Positions 1 to 11,154 of a stretch of 64,000 nucleotides of DNA are shown piece by piece. This stretch comes from Aphrocallistes beatrix (Eukaryota; Porifera; Hexactinellida; Sceptrulophora; Aphrocallistidae). The notes beneath the pieces were generated by a model. It searched no databases. It saw only the letters and a list, made by a program, of their open reading frames with translations, and had not been told where the DNA came from. Location: NCBI GenBank assembly GCA_963281255.1, contig OY725489.1, positions 3,410,001 to 3,474,000 of the forward strand, read 5' to 3'. A program made the position numbers and the translations under genes. Position 1 is the first letter of the stretch. Each line of letters begins with the position of its first letter.

Positions 1-1100
1 TTGTATGGTAATTTTCATACCAATAAATGTTTAAACATTTTATATTCATTCATGGGTGTAGGCCCTATTCCTCTCTGATTTTCTCAGAAGCATTTCATGG
101 GTCTATTTGCGTACGGGTGCTACAAACGAAAGTATCAGTGATAACGATCTCCTAAGTCTGGTACTCCTCTCATTTGATTCTGAACGAAGAGGTAATCATT
201 AAGGAGAGCCCGATCTCAAAATTTTGAAAAATTGAAATTGGGGTTGCAGATTAGATTTGGTTTAATTTGGTATATTTCCATAGTTTGGTATCCAAACTAG
301 CCTATCTGTAAGTTTTTAAGAAAAATTTCCATTATTCAAGCGATTATATGGCCTCAACGATGACTTCCTTTTATAATTTTGGTTCAAAAAATTTCATAAA
401 AAAATAATTTTATTACTATAACTTAAAGTTAATCAATGGTGATAAAATACCAGTAATTAATAAATGTGACATAATTTTATTCATTTCTACTGATTCTAAG
501 GTGTGAAAATGATGAGTATGCATTTTTCAATAATATCTATGAAATTCCCTCATATATCTCCAAACAAAATTTTATATTATTTCCATTATCGTATTCTTAT
601 TCACGGTAGTTAGCAGCGGAGAACAAGGGGCCATATGGCATAGTTATTCCGAAATATTATAGCCGGAATGGTGTGAAATTCTTTGTGGTTGTTAAGATAT
701 CTGAAAAAATTTTTAATTTGAGTATGGTCAATATACCCATCAAAAGGCTGCAAATTCAATGATGATTACGAATATCTATATTGCGAATCTATTTGATCTG
801 ATTTGAAAAATATTCTGAGTGGACATTCTAGTGCATAGTAACGGAACCCTATTCGATATTCGAGGCTGTCAAATAGTTGAAATTCTGTTTCGAAACTATT
901 CTTTATAATAAATCTCATTTCTTTTATTATTACCGTTTCTGCCACTAGCGTCATCAGCATACAGTTATCAGTATGGACGGTAAATATACAATTACCGTCT
1001 AAAAAACATATACGGATGTGGTGACCTAAAGGTCGATCCACGCAACTAGATTACATTTGAGAATGAAGAGAGAACTAGAGGGAAGAAGGAGAAGAAAGAA
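1..1100. other. AT-rich non-coding stretch
   Basis: I see no supported gene here. A 91-codon open frame on the minus strand at 766-1041 has no recognisable motif and no neighbour that supports it, so it is left uncalled. There is no clear repeat match to the rest of the window. Confidence 0.5.
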
Positions 1101-1460
1101 CTAGAAGAGGGGTGGAGGAGAAGACGGGGGATCATAATGAAACCGGGGGTCGAGCCTAAAATATGGAGCTTCCCTTCTCCAAAATAGGCTCTCCCCCCAG
1201 CTTCTACACTTTGATGGGCCAACGACCCATTTTGGCCCTGGGTAGACTAAGGTCAACACCTCCAAATCATCTTCCGTCTCCGGCTCAGAGGAACTTGACG
1301 ATGGGGGGCATTCGATGGTCTCAGGAGGAGGAGGTGGACGACGCTCCTAAGGCCACACTTCCCGGGGACTAAACCACCTGGGTCCTAGTTTGGTCCACTT
1401 CATGGGTGGAACCGGAGACGATGATCCGTCTTCAATGGAGGGTGAACGATGCCGCTTCAT
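1101..1460 (-). pseudogene. Pro/Ser/acidic-rich open frame with one in-frame stop
   Basis: On the minus strand a frame opens with ATG at 1460 (MKRHRSPSIEDGSSSP) and stays open to a TAG at 1101, apart from a single TAG at 1347-1349. Before the stop are KW-rich and proline-rich segments; after it come a PPPPPE run, a serine run and an acidic patch (SEPETEDDLEV). The stretch is clearly more GC-rich than its surroundings. I do not recognise the family. The continued frame after the stop suggests a recently inactivated gene or TE-derived ORF, but a chance ORF in a GC-rich island is possible. Confidence 0.3.
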
Positions 1461-2278
1461 TTCAGGGACAGGAGTGGGAAAGTAGAAGGAGAGAGTGCAA
1501 GAGATGAAGAAAAGAAAAAGAAGAAAAATGAGTATATGTATACAACAATCTAATTTATATGGAATAATTTTCCAAAATGCACATGAGCATATTTGTAATT
1601 CCAAGTTTTAGCTCTCTGTGTGGTCGCCACGTTTTGATAAATAGGATGTACTATGATTTGTCACATGAAACACAGTTGACTATGTATGAGGTCTCTAAGC
1701 TTAGATTTGAGAATGTGATATCGTATGTTATCTATTGTAGATAACATTATGAATATTCAAACAAATAAGATGAATTTTTATCAGTTCGTTTGCAATTTTT
1801 AGACATTGGAACACAAAATATTCCATATCGAGAAAAACAGAATTCAATTTGATAAATATATTTACAATACACACCTTTATCCTCATTATAACTTTCTTGG
1901 ATTCTTGAATAGGTTAGAATTATTTTTATGACTTAGAGCCTGGGTATCTAATTACTAGGTTTCATTGAATCAAAGTATTGTACCTGTATAAATAGAAATG
2001 AATGAAAGATCGTTTGTTACTTATCTAATTTTCTTCTATTAGATTTATGCTCTATTTCTATTAGGGTATTCTCTCATGCAGAAGGCCATAGACCAGCTTC
2101 GAGATTCGAATGGCCTGATGCTGGATGAAAAGGTGCATATAACAGCCTCCTATGATGGAGCTTATCAAAAAAGATCCAGCAAAATTGGCGGAGGTTTTTC
2201 CCGATTCTGTTTTGTTTCCCTAATTGACATGAGTACAGGCAAAGTAGTTTGCTATGATGTGGCGATTTCTAGTCAAAA

Positions 2279-2822
2279 CATCTACAAACCAAAATGTCTA
2301 CAACCAAAACGTCTACAAACCGAAACGTCTACAAACCAAAACGTCTACATACCGAAACGGCTGCGATTCAATCACCAATATATGATCCACAATTTTTCGT
2401 TCGATTTGTGCAATTTTCTATAAAACCAATAGTTTCGCCATGTTTTAACCCTTATCAATGGCAAAAGCAACGTTGTAACAAGGAGAAAAGTATTTTTTTT
2501 TAATTGAAGACTAAGAGATCAATATAAGAAATTGTATAAATGATAAAGAGGTCAAAATAAGAAATAGTATAAATTATTGATACTTTGCTTACCTTACGTA
2601 TATATACATTTATACAAATATACGTGTAACAATGAGTTTGTAAAATAGTCCTATACATTAAGGGTGTTATCAGATAAACAAATTATAATTGCTCATCAGT
2701 TATATAACTTCAGGGTTGTTATCGAATAAACATAGAAATAATAGTTCATTTGTAGTGAAATTTGCATTATAGACGTTTTGGTTTGTAGACGTTTTGGTTG
2801 TAGACGTTTTGGTTTGTAGACG
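2279..2822. mobile_element. 544-bp element whose inverted ends are arrays of a 16-bp unit
   Basis: The left end repeats a unit close to ACGTCTACAAACCAAA about five times (2279-2359). The right end carries the same unit in reverse orientation about four times (2773-2822). Together they form terminal inverted repeats of at least 43 bp. The interior is AT-rich with no protein signal. It interrupts the Mutator frame between TGKVVCYDVAIS and CPANY, so it is an insertion; part of the cysteine-rich segment normally found between these blocks appears lost. I could not define a target duplication. Confidence 0.65.
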
Positions 2823-3601
2823 AGTAGACCTGCCCGGCTAACTACAGGGATTTTGCCAGCGTATCACTTGAATCTGAAATTAGTCCCGAGATTTTGACAA
2901 GCATTTGATAGGGGAATTATTTGTGATGGCATTGTATGCGATGGGGACAATAAAACCATTGAAAAAATAAAAGAGGTTGATCTGTATGCGAACTTTGGCT
3001 TGAAGCATGACATCAAACGGATCGAGTGCCTAAGCCATTGCTGTAAGCGGATGACGGCACATTTGATTGAGTCACAAAAATCAAAACTTAGGTTGGCTAG
3101 ACAAGATAAGGCTGCAAAGGTTAGCTCAGGTGTTTCTAAATCTAAAATTCAAAAGGAGTTTGCGGGGAAATTAGTACGTCAAAATATTCCCAGGGGGAAT
3201 GGTCTGATACTTCACAAAAATCTGTAGAAATTAAATTCCTTACTGATGTTATGTGTAGACGAATTACTTACATGTATCAGTTGGCTGCAAAACATCATTT
3301 AGGATGTACCGATCAAATTTTACAATCCGTCCTAGCCATCCCGTATCATTACAGTGCAACTGATGAAAATGCCGCCATTGCACACGGTAAATGCCCGCTA
3401 GGTGCTAAATCTTGGTGCAAGTACCAAGCAGCTGTGGCCCAAGGTGTCAAACCACCTAAGCATCCAAATTTCCTTGGGCCAGATGCAGTAAAATTGGTGA
3501 AAGAGGTTTTTGATCGTTATAATTACGATAAACGTTTTTTCATTGAGCAAATAGCTGACGGGCAGACATCAAACCATAACGAGGCCCTGCACAACATCTT
3601 A

Positions 3602-4226
3602 AATATTAAAATGCTAGGATTTTTGTTTTGTTTTTCTTCGAATTGATTGAAGAATTAGCAAGTCGTAGAGATACGAAAATTGGCATGTAGGTTTCAAATG
3701 ATGAATCTACGATTAAGTTCTAAGATCTAAGCGAAATTTTCACACCTCTGCAAAAAAAATTGAAAACAATTTTTCACACCTTTTCTATACAATACTATGT
3801 ACGGCTTCACTCTCACAATAGAAATCATTATACGACAATATTGTAGGCTGTAATTGTAATTAATACTCCAAAACAATAAGTTTTATGAATGTCTCAATTA
3901 TATATTATAGTGTTAGCAGTTAAAAAGGTTAATTCTATATTTTCACACCTTTATATACATATTTTCACACGATTTGACGAATTTTTTAAATTATGCTAGA
4001 AACTAGCTTCCAACAGTTGACATGGGGTTTTTAGGGGTGTAGATTTCGAATATCATATTTTCAGATAGGTATGATAAATTATTCGTTGACCTTTGTTTAC
4101 AATATATATATAAAGGAAAAAATCCAAAGATAGTTTAGATTGAGTAACTCCAGGCGCCCACAGGGCGACTCTGCGGACACGCAGTGTTCGCAAGCCGCGC
4201 AGCGCAAGCAAGCGAAGCGCACTTGT
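3602..4226 (+). mobile_element. Family A dispersed element, copy A1 (full length)
   Basis: Starts with a TTAAAATGCTAGGATTTTTG head and GAATTGATTGAAGAATT. It has a middle with TTTTCACACC motifs and ends with a stem-loop (GCGGACAC-GCA-GTGTTCGC) followed by GCGCAGCGCAAGCAAGCGA and a final CTTGT. TCTTA (or CTTA) stands on both sides (3597-3601 and 4226-4230), consistent with a target duplication. Removing the element restores the transposase frame exactly at HNIL/FTMVPK. It has no coding capacity. It could be a non-autonomous DNA element or a SINE-like sequence; the class is not settled. Confidence 0.7.
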
Positions 4227-4826
4227 CTTATTTACAATGGTTCCGAAGACAAATGCAATAAGCTACGATACTATGCGGCTAGGCAGTGCTGTAGCTGTCA
4301 TTAGATACAACGGGGGGTTTTCCGATTTGTTTCCGGTCTTTGATATTTTAGGGATTGAGAGATGTACTGCAATGGAAGAACTGTTTGCTGATCTGGACAA
4401 CAAGAGGGTACACGTGGTTATACAACAAAGGAGAGGATGTTACAGAGATTCTTAGACAGACAGGCCAGGAGCAGTAAGGAGTCTAAAAAGATAAGGAAGC
4501 ATGGTGCTGGATACTGCTCTGGAAGGTTTGTTGGCTCCGCTGTTGATCCAACACCTTGCTCCATTGAGGAATTAGAAGATGAAGGCCCTGTGATGAACCC
4601 CAAACTTCCAGACACACAATGTGTAGATGTAGATGTTAACATTTCCTTGGCTAGATGTGGTGTCTGCGAGGAGCTGGAGCTAGGAAGTGATGAAGATATA
4701 GGCGACGTTCCTGTTGGGAAATTAAAATGGATTCAGTGTGATGTGTGGTTATATTATGTATGTGTAGGCGTTTTAGATTTTGACTCGGATGATGAATGGT
4801 TTTGTGCTAAGTGTTTAGAATATTAG

Positions 4827-5593
4827 TAATTTATTATTAGATATCTGTATTTGTATTTCTTATTCTAAAGTCGTTCAACATTCAAATTAAACACCTCATA
4901 CATATGTTACAACTTTTCATTAGAAAAGACGGGCAAAATTTCTTTATATATGGAAAAAGTAAGCTCCACAATGTAAAGATGTTATAAGGTTCTAGTATAC
5001 ATAGATAGAGCTTAGTTCTTTGTTTTTATATTGATAGTAGTGTTGCACACACAATTTAAAATTATTTAGCAGTCTTTATTCAGTGTTAATGCATTATAGA
5101 ATTTTGACAATACTCAGAAATATTTCAATGCAACGTGGTGATTAAATAATTTCAAAATTAAAAATATAAAAATGTCTTTCAATGTCATCAAAATAATTTT
5201 AAATTACTCCCTATTGAATATGTTTCATAACGCAATTTAGATCTCGTCTCTATCTATTCTAGAAGTTTCTAAAATCTTGACATCATGACTGACTCGATGA
5301 TACTATGAATTCAAGCATCCAAGTCGCTTTTATAGTATAACTAGCTACAGCAGCCGTATCCTCTCACACGTTTTTATGCACTTAGTATTGTATAATGAAC
5401 CATTGACATTGAATAAGCTCTAGTCCTTTGTTGATATATGGGATTAGGCTCACCTTATTAACGAAGGACATTTTAAATTGTACAAGTTGGTATGTTTGGT
5501 TTACTTATTTCTTATGGCATTCATATTTGAAATGAATTTGTGAAAGTGAACAATATTTGGCACCTGTAGGGACTTTTGAAAGTGTTTATTTTT
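4827..5593. other. AT-rich non-coding stretch
   Basis: I see no gene or clear repeat structure. The sequence is low in GC with many stops in all frames. Confidence 0.45.
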
Positions 5594-5641
5594 CCAGGGC
5601 GACTCTGAGAACACGAAGTGTTCATTAGCACGCGTGTGCTA
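5594..5641 (+). repeat. Family A tail fragment (A6)
   Basis: Carries the family A stem in altered form (GAACAC-GAA-GTGTTC), followed by a second palindrome, AGCACGCGTGTGCT. The stem differs from other copies by a paired change on both arms. Confidence 0.5.
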
Positions 5642-5649
5642 ATTACATA

Positions 5650-5874
5650 TTATAGTTTGGTACTTTCATCAATGTGTAAGGTATTGGTAATCGACTCTAT
5701 AGCGCCGTCGTGTTTCACCCTGAAATAATTTACCTGTGCCCCAGCTGTGCCCTGGCAAGCTTCAATCCCTAGCTGCACCACTGTCCACCCCTTATACACT
5801 ACTTGTACGTATTTGGACTCCTGAGGTACTCCTCCACAGTTACACAATTTTTTGTAGTCAAAATTTAGACACAT
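5650..5874 (-). other. Short open frame of unknown status
   Basis: A 74-codon minus-strand frame beginning MCLNFDYKKLCNCGG and containing CNCGG and VVYKGWTVVQLG. Composition is more protein-like than its surroundings, but I recognise no family and see no splice or promoter support. It could be a fragment of a decayed gene. Confidence 0.2.
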
Positions 5875-6128
5875 TTACCCGAATTGACCTAATTCATTAT
5901 AATTTCCCCTGATATGATTGGAATTGAATTGTATCTTGATTGTGATAAATTTGATCGGATTAGCACAATTTGTTCCAATAAGCGGATTTCTTCCAAGCAA
6001 TTGTATCTTATATAGATATTTTAATTTTATCATATAGTATATGTGTATTAATAAAAAGGATTATGTATATATTTTCAAAAAAAAAAAGCCCCCAATAATT
6101 TGATGCATTGTTTTCCGAATGAATGTAT

Positions 6129-6344
6129 ACAAGCGCGCTTCGCTTGCTTGCGCTGCGCGGCTGGCGGACACTTTGTGTCCGCCAGAGGCTCCCTTCGGTC
6201 GCCTGGGGTCACATTGGTTAAATATAATGGAGATAACATTTCTAAATACGTCTGACCTACTGTTATAATCGATATCGTACGAAAAATCACCAAATTTATC
6301 AATTTTTAAATTTTTGATGAGTAATGATGACGTCATAACGAGAG
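6129..6344 (-). mobile_element. Family A element, copy A4 (3' part)
   Basis: In minus orientation this matches the 3' half of copy A3 (40490-40709): TATGACGTCATCATTACTC, the CAGGCGACCGAAGGGAGCC block, a perfect GGCGGACAC-AAA-GTGTCCGCC stem and the GCGCAGCGCAAG tail ending CTTGT at 6129. The 5' half is missing. It replaces the C-terminal end of the second Mutator transposase copy. Confidence 0.7.
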
Positions 6345-8073
6345 AGTATTGTCCTACCCGTTTTCCTTTAGGAGCATTGTGCCAGGATAACTGAATGTAG
6401 GGATTCATTGGCATTTTGTGTTGAACCAAGCGTCAATGCGGAACACATATCTAGGCTTGCAAACTTCAAAAAAACATCTTGCAGTCGTGATAACTCCTCT
6501 ACATTCAGATATGGTAGTCGCAGTTTGGGAGGTGTAATAGAGCTATCTTCGACTGAAAGTGCAAGAGTCTTTTGAAAGTAACACCAAGAGCTCTTTGAAA
6601 ACGGACAACTTTCATGCTTCTCAACCAAATGATCGAGTAGTGTATAGAGAGCCTTTTGAATGTCTATCGCTGTTTTCCTTCTGTTCTGAACGATAACAAG
6701 TGTATAAAGATGGCCAATCCTCTGAACCTTTGAAGCGGGTATTGGTTTGGATATTAAATTTTTCGTGGTTTTCTTCCTCATTGCCTTTTTTAATCTCCCT
6801 TGTGCATGCCCTATGCACTCCTCCTTTCGTAGATTTTCCAATCCTTTGTACGGATCGCTTTCTCGTAACCGCTTAAAAGAGCTTGAGTCTCCATCGCCTA
6901 CATATGTGGTATAAGCAAGAGAATGTTTGGTGACAGATCTAGCCCAAATTTCAAGTGCAGCTGAAGATTCCATTCCTTGACTAGTCCCGAAATAATTTGC
7001 CGGACACTCGCCGGAATGTTTCTTCCAGTATTCGCTATACTCATCTGGATCGTCTTTCTTCCTCTCTTCAGTCCATTCGAGACATTTGCTACACACGCGT
7101 TCATAGAGGACGTAGTCTAATACCTTACCACTATATACCTCAATTGCAGCCGCGAATCCTTGATTCGAATAATGGCCAAGAGGGAAACTTTGTTCATTCG
7201 CTTCCAGGTATTCTGTATTCCAAGGAGATTGCACGAGAGTAAGAAATCATTCTAACTGAGAGAGGTGTAGTGCACTGCTAATAAAGCCCTCGCGTTCACT
7301 TCCGACTTTTTCCGGGATAGCATTTGGGGGTCATTCACGGATTCCGTGGGTTGCATGCCAATAGGCAGGGAAGTTGGGAATTCAGCTATAACAAGATGGC
7401 AATAGCTACACTTTAATAATAAATATGACTGTAAGCAATCTCGAAAGGCGTATTGATATAGTTTGAGTGGTCCTGTACATTTTGGTTCAGTGCATCTTAA
7501 TAGAGAGAATACCATGCTAAGTAAGTCCATGTCGATAATTTGAGATCCATGGGGAATTAATAGATCACGAAATGAGTGAGTTTCTTCTTTACGCAATTTG
7601 ATGCTTATGAATTTAGTTGGATGAGGGAACTTTACTTGTTTGAATAGTTCGGATGTCGGCTTTGATGGTAGTCTCTTTGCAGGTAGTGGTGTGAAAGATG
7701 ATTTTCTTTTCAGTCCTTCACCTTTACGAAACTTCCCAACGTTGACTTTTTACACGCTTCTTTTGCCTCTGAGAGAAAAAGAAGGAACTTTCGTGGAATT
7801 ATCCGAATCTTCAGAAGTCTGTGAAGACAAGGCAAATCGTGAGAAAGTAGATCTGAGGTCAGTAGGAGAGGTTGAAGAAGGGATTACATCAGTTGGAGTA
7901 TTTGGAACTTTGAATATGCAATCATCTTTAGTGACTGCTTGAGACAAGCCGTCACTTGATTCTATACTAGAAGCGAAGGGAGATGGAATTCTAACCAGAG
8001 GGAGGTCAGCACTTCTAAATATTGGAACAGTTTCTTGTTCCGAAGAAGACATATCTTGTTCTGAAAAAGACAT
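6345..8073 (-). pseudogene. Mutator-like transposase copy 2
   Basis: Minus-strand relic of the same transposase type. From the ATG at 8073 a Ser/Thr-rich N-terminus (MSFSEQDMSSSEQE) runs to a frameshift in an A-run near 7748. The frame then continues through GKFRKGEGLKRK to the N-terminal Mutator block (SQIIDMDLLSMVF, C-x-x-x-C, LLLKCSYC, EVNARALLAV). About 100 codons expected next are missing at 7240-7250. The core follows: GKVLDYVLYERVCSKC (7110), CPANYFGTSQGMES (7010), the catalytic VGDGDSSSFKRL (6890), EECIGHAQGRLKKA (6815), CPFSKSSWCYFQ (6600) and NANESLHSV (6400). A frameshift near 6390 leads into LSWHNAPKGKRVGQYS, after which family A sequence starts. The plus-strand ORF over 7640-7942 is only its shadow. 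Confidence 0.8.
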
Positions 8074-8186
8074 TGTATTTTGTGTTCGTATATATTTATC
8101 GATAAATTTTATCATTTATTTCCCTATTTATACCAACTACGTATATATCCTTGCTATAATGCTCTTTTAAAAATTTCTAATTTTAG

Positions 8187-8425
8187 ACTATTACAACTGA
8201 AGGAATTCTCTAAAATTAAGTATATAGTATTTTTTATTTTTAGACTCTGGTTTCTATTTAGTACTGAAGGAATTCTCTCCTGCCATGCTTTGATTTGAAA
8301 TAGACAAATTAAGTATACAGTATTGTTTATTTTAGACTCTGGTTTCTATTTAGTACTGAAGGAATTCTCTTCCTGCCATGCTTTGATTTGAAATAGACAA
8401 ATTAAGTATACAGTATTGTTATTTT
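8187..8425 (+). repeat. Tandem repeat, about 92-bp unit
   Basis: The unit TAGACTCTGGTTTCTATTTA...GACAAATTAAGTATACAGTA starts at 8241 and again at 8333. A shortened diverged copy lies just upstream (about 8187) and a partial start at the right end. No coding content. Confidence 0.75.
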
Positions 8426-8439
8426 TAAACGGTGAACAG

Positions 8440-9060
8440 TGACCCTATTAAGCGGAGTCAACTGTATATATATATTGACACAAATAAACATTAATCGAGT
8501 TTAATAATAAGGATTTGCATACAAAACGCATATGTTTTAATGCAGATACAGTCGACTCTCGTTATCAAGTACACCAAGGGACCGTGGAGATTTGTACTCC
8601 TTATCCGGAGTACGTATTAACCGAAGTACGTACATAGCCACATTTGTCCAAAATACTTGATACGCATAGTGATAACTACGTGAGAGTATGAAATTGTACT
8701 TGTCAAATAGAGAACTCATTATCCATGTTGTATTAACGAGATTCGACTGTATTTTTATTGAGAAATATCTGTCTAGTATCTATCTACGTACATACTACGT
8801 ACCATATTCAAAGTGCTCGTAGGCACACACCTGTTCGAATTATCCATGTTCGTATTAACCGATGTATTTAGTATTGAAAACGCACTGAAGGGGACCCACA
8901 AATCGTACTTATTATCCGATATTTCGTCTTATCCGTGTTCGTGTTAACCGGAGTTCGTTTGTATATATTTTGCCATAGATTAGGTTGGGGAATCAAAACT
9001 TGTACTTCTTATCCGATTATACTCCTTATCCGTGTTCGTATTAACGAGAGTCGACTTATA
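8440..9060. repeat. Cluster of pogo/mariner-type MITE ends
   Basis: Several copies of ends resembling GTCGACTCTCGTTA and its complement occur here: a right-type end at 8447-8466, both ends of one complete element at 8548-8751, and further diverged ends near 8930-8960 and 9035-9058. The repeated TCCTTATCCGTGTTCGTATTAA motif between them is typical of small Tc1/mariner-type MITEs. Confidence 0.55.
8548..8751. mobile_element. Tc1/mariner-type MITE, about 204 bp
   Basis: Terminal inverted repeats: left ACAGTCGACTCTCGTTA, right TTAACGAGATTCGACTGT. Both are bordered by TA, the usual Tc1/mariner duplication. Non-coding. Confidence 0.65.
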
Positions 9061-9078
9061 TGATAGATTCCTTAAAAC

Positions 9079-9175
9079 CGTAGAATGCCCACTGGGGATA
9101 CAGTGTCTCCGATATCGCGGATGTCTCTCGACCATTTTCTATGCAACTGAAGTCATAAAATGCTGGGCATTCTAC
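9079..9175. repeat. Small inverted repeat
   Basis: GTAGAATGCCCA near 9081 is matched by TGGGCATTCTAC near 9163, giving 12-bp arms around about 70 bp. Probably a small fold-back MITE. Confidence 0.45.
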
Positions 9176-9235
9176 GTACAGTTAATATTTCGTATCTGCT
9201 ATAATTATTACTTCGTCAAGCTGTCATATCTTATA

Positions 9236-10004
9236 AATTAAAATGCTAGGATTTTTTGTTGTTGTTTTTTTGTTTTCTTTTTGTTTGTCCGAATTGATTG
9301 AAGAATTGGTAAGTCGTAGAGATACGAAAATTGGCGTGTAGGTGTAAAATGGTGAATCTAGGATTAAGTTCGATGATCTAAGCGAAATGTTCACACCTCG
9401 CCGAGATAGGTGACAAAATGTGCTGACCAATCAAATTCGATTATTTTATAATGCAAATACATTGGAATAAAATAGTATTGACTTATGCATACAATCCAAA
9501 GGACAATTTGTGATTGAAATTCATTGGTTTATGTGAACCAATCAATTATCAGCCTTTTATAATGCCATTCACACGATTCTATTTCATATAAATGATTGAA
9601 TACTGCTATTTTGAGTCTATAATTTGATTGTTAACAACAATTAAAGTGTGTGATATGCTACGATCAATCAATTCGATCAAAAAATAACTTTTAATGACAT
9701 GGACTGGAATTGATTATTTAAGTATAATAATCTTTAGCAATGTGAACTTTGTGTATTCAAATTGAGCTTACATTCAGGATTAGTTGACTTAATACGAAGT
9801 AAATTATATTTATCACGAAACAAAATTTCTGCTACAGTTCTGATTTATTAAATGTAACCGTAGACAAATGACAATCCAACGTACTTAGTATAAAACAAGA
9901 AAGCGACGTATTGTTTCTCTAATATCCCCAAGCTCCAACTGGGTAAATCTGCGGACACGCAGTGTCCGCAAGCCGCGCAGCGCAAGCAAGCGAAGCGCGC
10001 TTGT
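9236..10004 (+). mobile_element. Family A element, copy A2 (full length)
   Basis: Same head as A1 (TTAAAATGCTAGGATTTTTT, then GAATTGATTGAAGAATTGG) and the same tail: perfect stem GCGGACAC-GCA-GTGTCCGC, GCGCAGCGCAAGCAAGCGA and final CTTGT. The interior differs strongly from A1 after the first 180 bp, so the family keeps its ends and varies its middle. No coding capacity. Confidence 0.7.
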
Positions 10005-10152
10005 GTCTATTAAATTCCAATTTCGCATCGTTGTGCTAGGGAACCCTATGCTAAAATTATCTTCAATATGCAGGTTGTGATAACATACTAATTTTAGCTC
10101 CGTTTAGTCAACACACCGGTGAGTATCTTATCTATATATAGCACATTGCTAG

Positions 10153-11154
10153 TTTCACCTTTCGTAGCCATGCATGCTACTAAAACTGGTACATACTTTG
10201 TATATTTTTGGTCTGAAACAAAAAAATAGTATTAACGAATCTCATGGCAGTGTGATGAAAGAATTGATATAAGGAGCGGAGTTGAATTTACAACACGGTT
10301 CTTCCCAATTACTAGTCGCGTGCCAGTATTCGTGCTCTCCCAAACTTCTTTACATACAAATTATGTTGTAGGATATGTTGACCCCGAACACCATCAAGCA
10401 TTTTTGTAGATATTTTGGTAAATTACCTCTATGTGAATTCTGAATAAGAATTCGTTCATACATTCATGTTGCATTCTCTTTTAGTGTTCTCTTCTGGATT
10501 ATATATTATCTCTACATTCATACGGGAAAGCAGATTTTGATCGAAAACTAAAATCAGAATTTGATCGAAAATGGCAGTTGAAAAATGGTCGAAAGTGTAA
10601 AAGTAATTAAGTCGAAATTTGATCGAAAAGATCTCCGACGCTGGAAAATGATCGAAAATGGTTTCTTTTGAAATGTAGTATATTGTGGTGAATTAGTATG
10701 AATTCTCAAAATGATAACAACCATTGTTAGTAAATGAGTTGTCAATTACTTTGAAATGTAATATATTACTATTACTATTACAATAACATTTTGTTTATAT
10801 CTAATATATTCCGATTACTACTACTATTGCTATTTACTAATACTTATTACTATTACTATTACAAATTTCTTGACAATTACTCAGACTTTGCTATGATTAA
10901 GAATATTTGAAGTTTATTATTTAATTGATCATCCCATACAAACAAAATATCTAACCTATCTAACCTATTATTTAACCTAAGCAAATAACTAATTCCACTA
11001 AATTTATCATACGTGTGAATTACATTTGATCATGAATAACTTATGAAAAACTTCATCAGACAATGAACATCTATCTGGCTTCAATTATTTTCCTGCGATG
11101 CTAAATAGTCTCTCTACAGGTGCGGATGAGGCTGAGACAGATAAATATTGCTGA
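10153..11154 (+). repeat. Duplicated block A (first copy)
   Basis: This 1,002-bp non-coding block is repeated at 13945-14946 with a constant offset of 3,792 bp and no difference that I noticed by eye. It contains a TTACTA-type simple repeat (10765-10870). The short minus-strand ORF at 10554-10745 recurs identically in the second copy only because the DNA is duplicated. Confidence 0.85.

Larger units (their letters stand above)
2076..4826 (+). pseudogene. Mutator-like transposase copy 1, with degenerate PHD finger, split by two insertions
   Basis: DNA transposase relic of the animal Mutator-like domain type, which cuts and inserts its own element. Conserved blocks occur in order: SYDGAYQKRSSK and TGKVVCYDV (2130-2270); CPANY (about 2832); the catalytic VCDGDNKT block (about 2935); IECLSHCCKRM (3021); CPLGAKSWCKYQ (3395); TSNHNEALHNIL (3570); then, after an insertion, FTMVPKTNAISYDT (4231). 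A one-base frame change near 4440 leads into a basic DRQARSSKESKK segment. The C-terminus (4650-4825) resembles a PHD finger: CGVC, WIQCD, WFCAKC. It lacks the second Cys of the middle pair and has Tyr where the zinc-binding His should be. The frame is broken by a 544-bp element at 2279 and a family A element at 3602. A TTTCTATTAG acceptor-like site lies just upstream (2056-2065), but the N-terminal exon is not visible. Confidence 0.8.

Noticed and set aside
2279..2360. Regularly spaced repeats resembling a CRISPR array
   Set aside because: The units are contiguous with no unique spacers and are mirrored at 2773-2822, so they form transposon ends. The same reasoning applies to 53015-53096.
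7640..7942. Plus-strand ORF of 100 codons
   Set aside because: It overlaps the minus-strand transposase N-terminus, which is supported by a homologous continuation; the plus frame shows no family.
10554..10745. Identical ORFs at 10554-10745 and 14346-14537
   Set aside because: Their identity reflects duplication of the DNA block; the sequence is low-complexity and has no protein signal.
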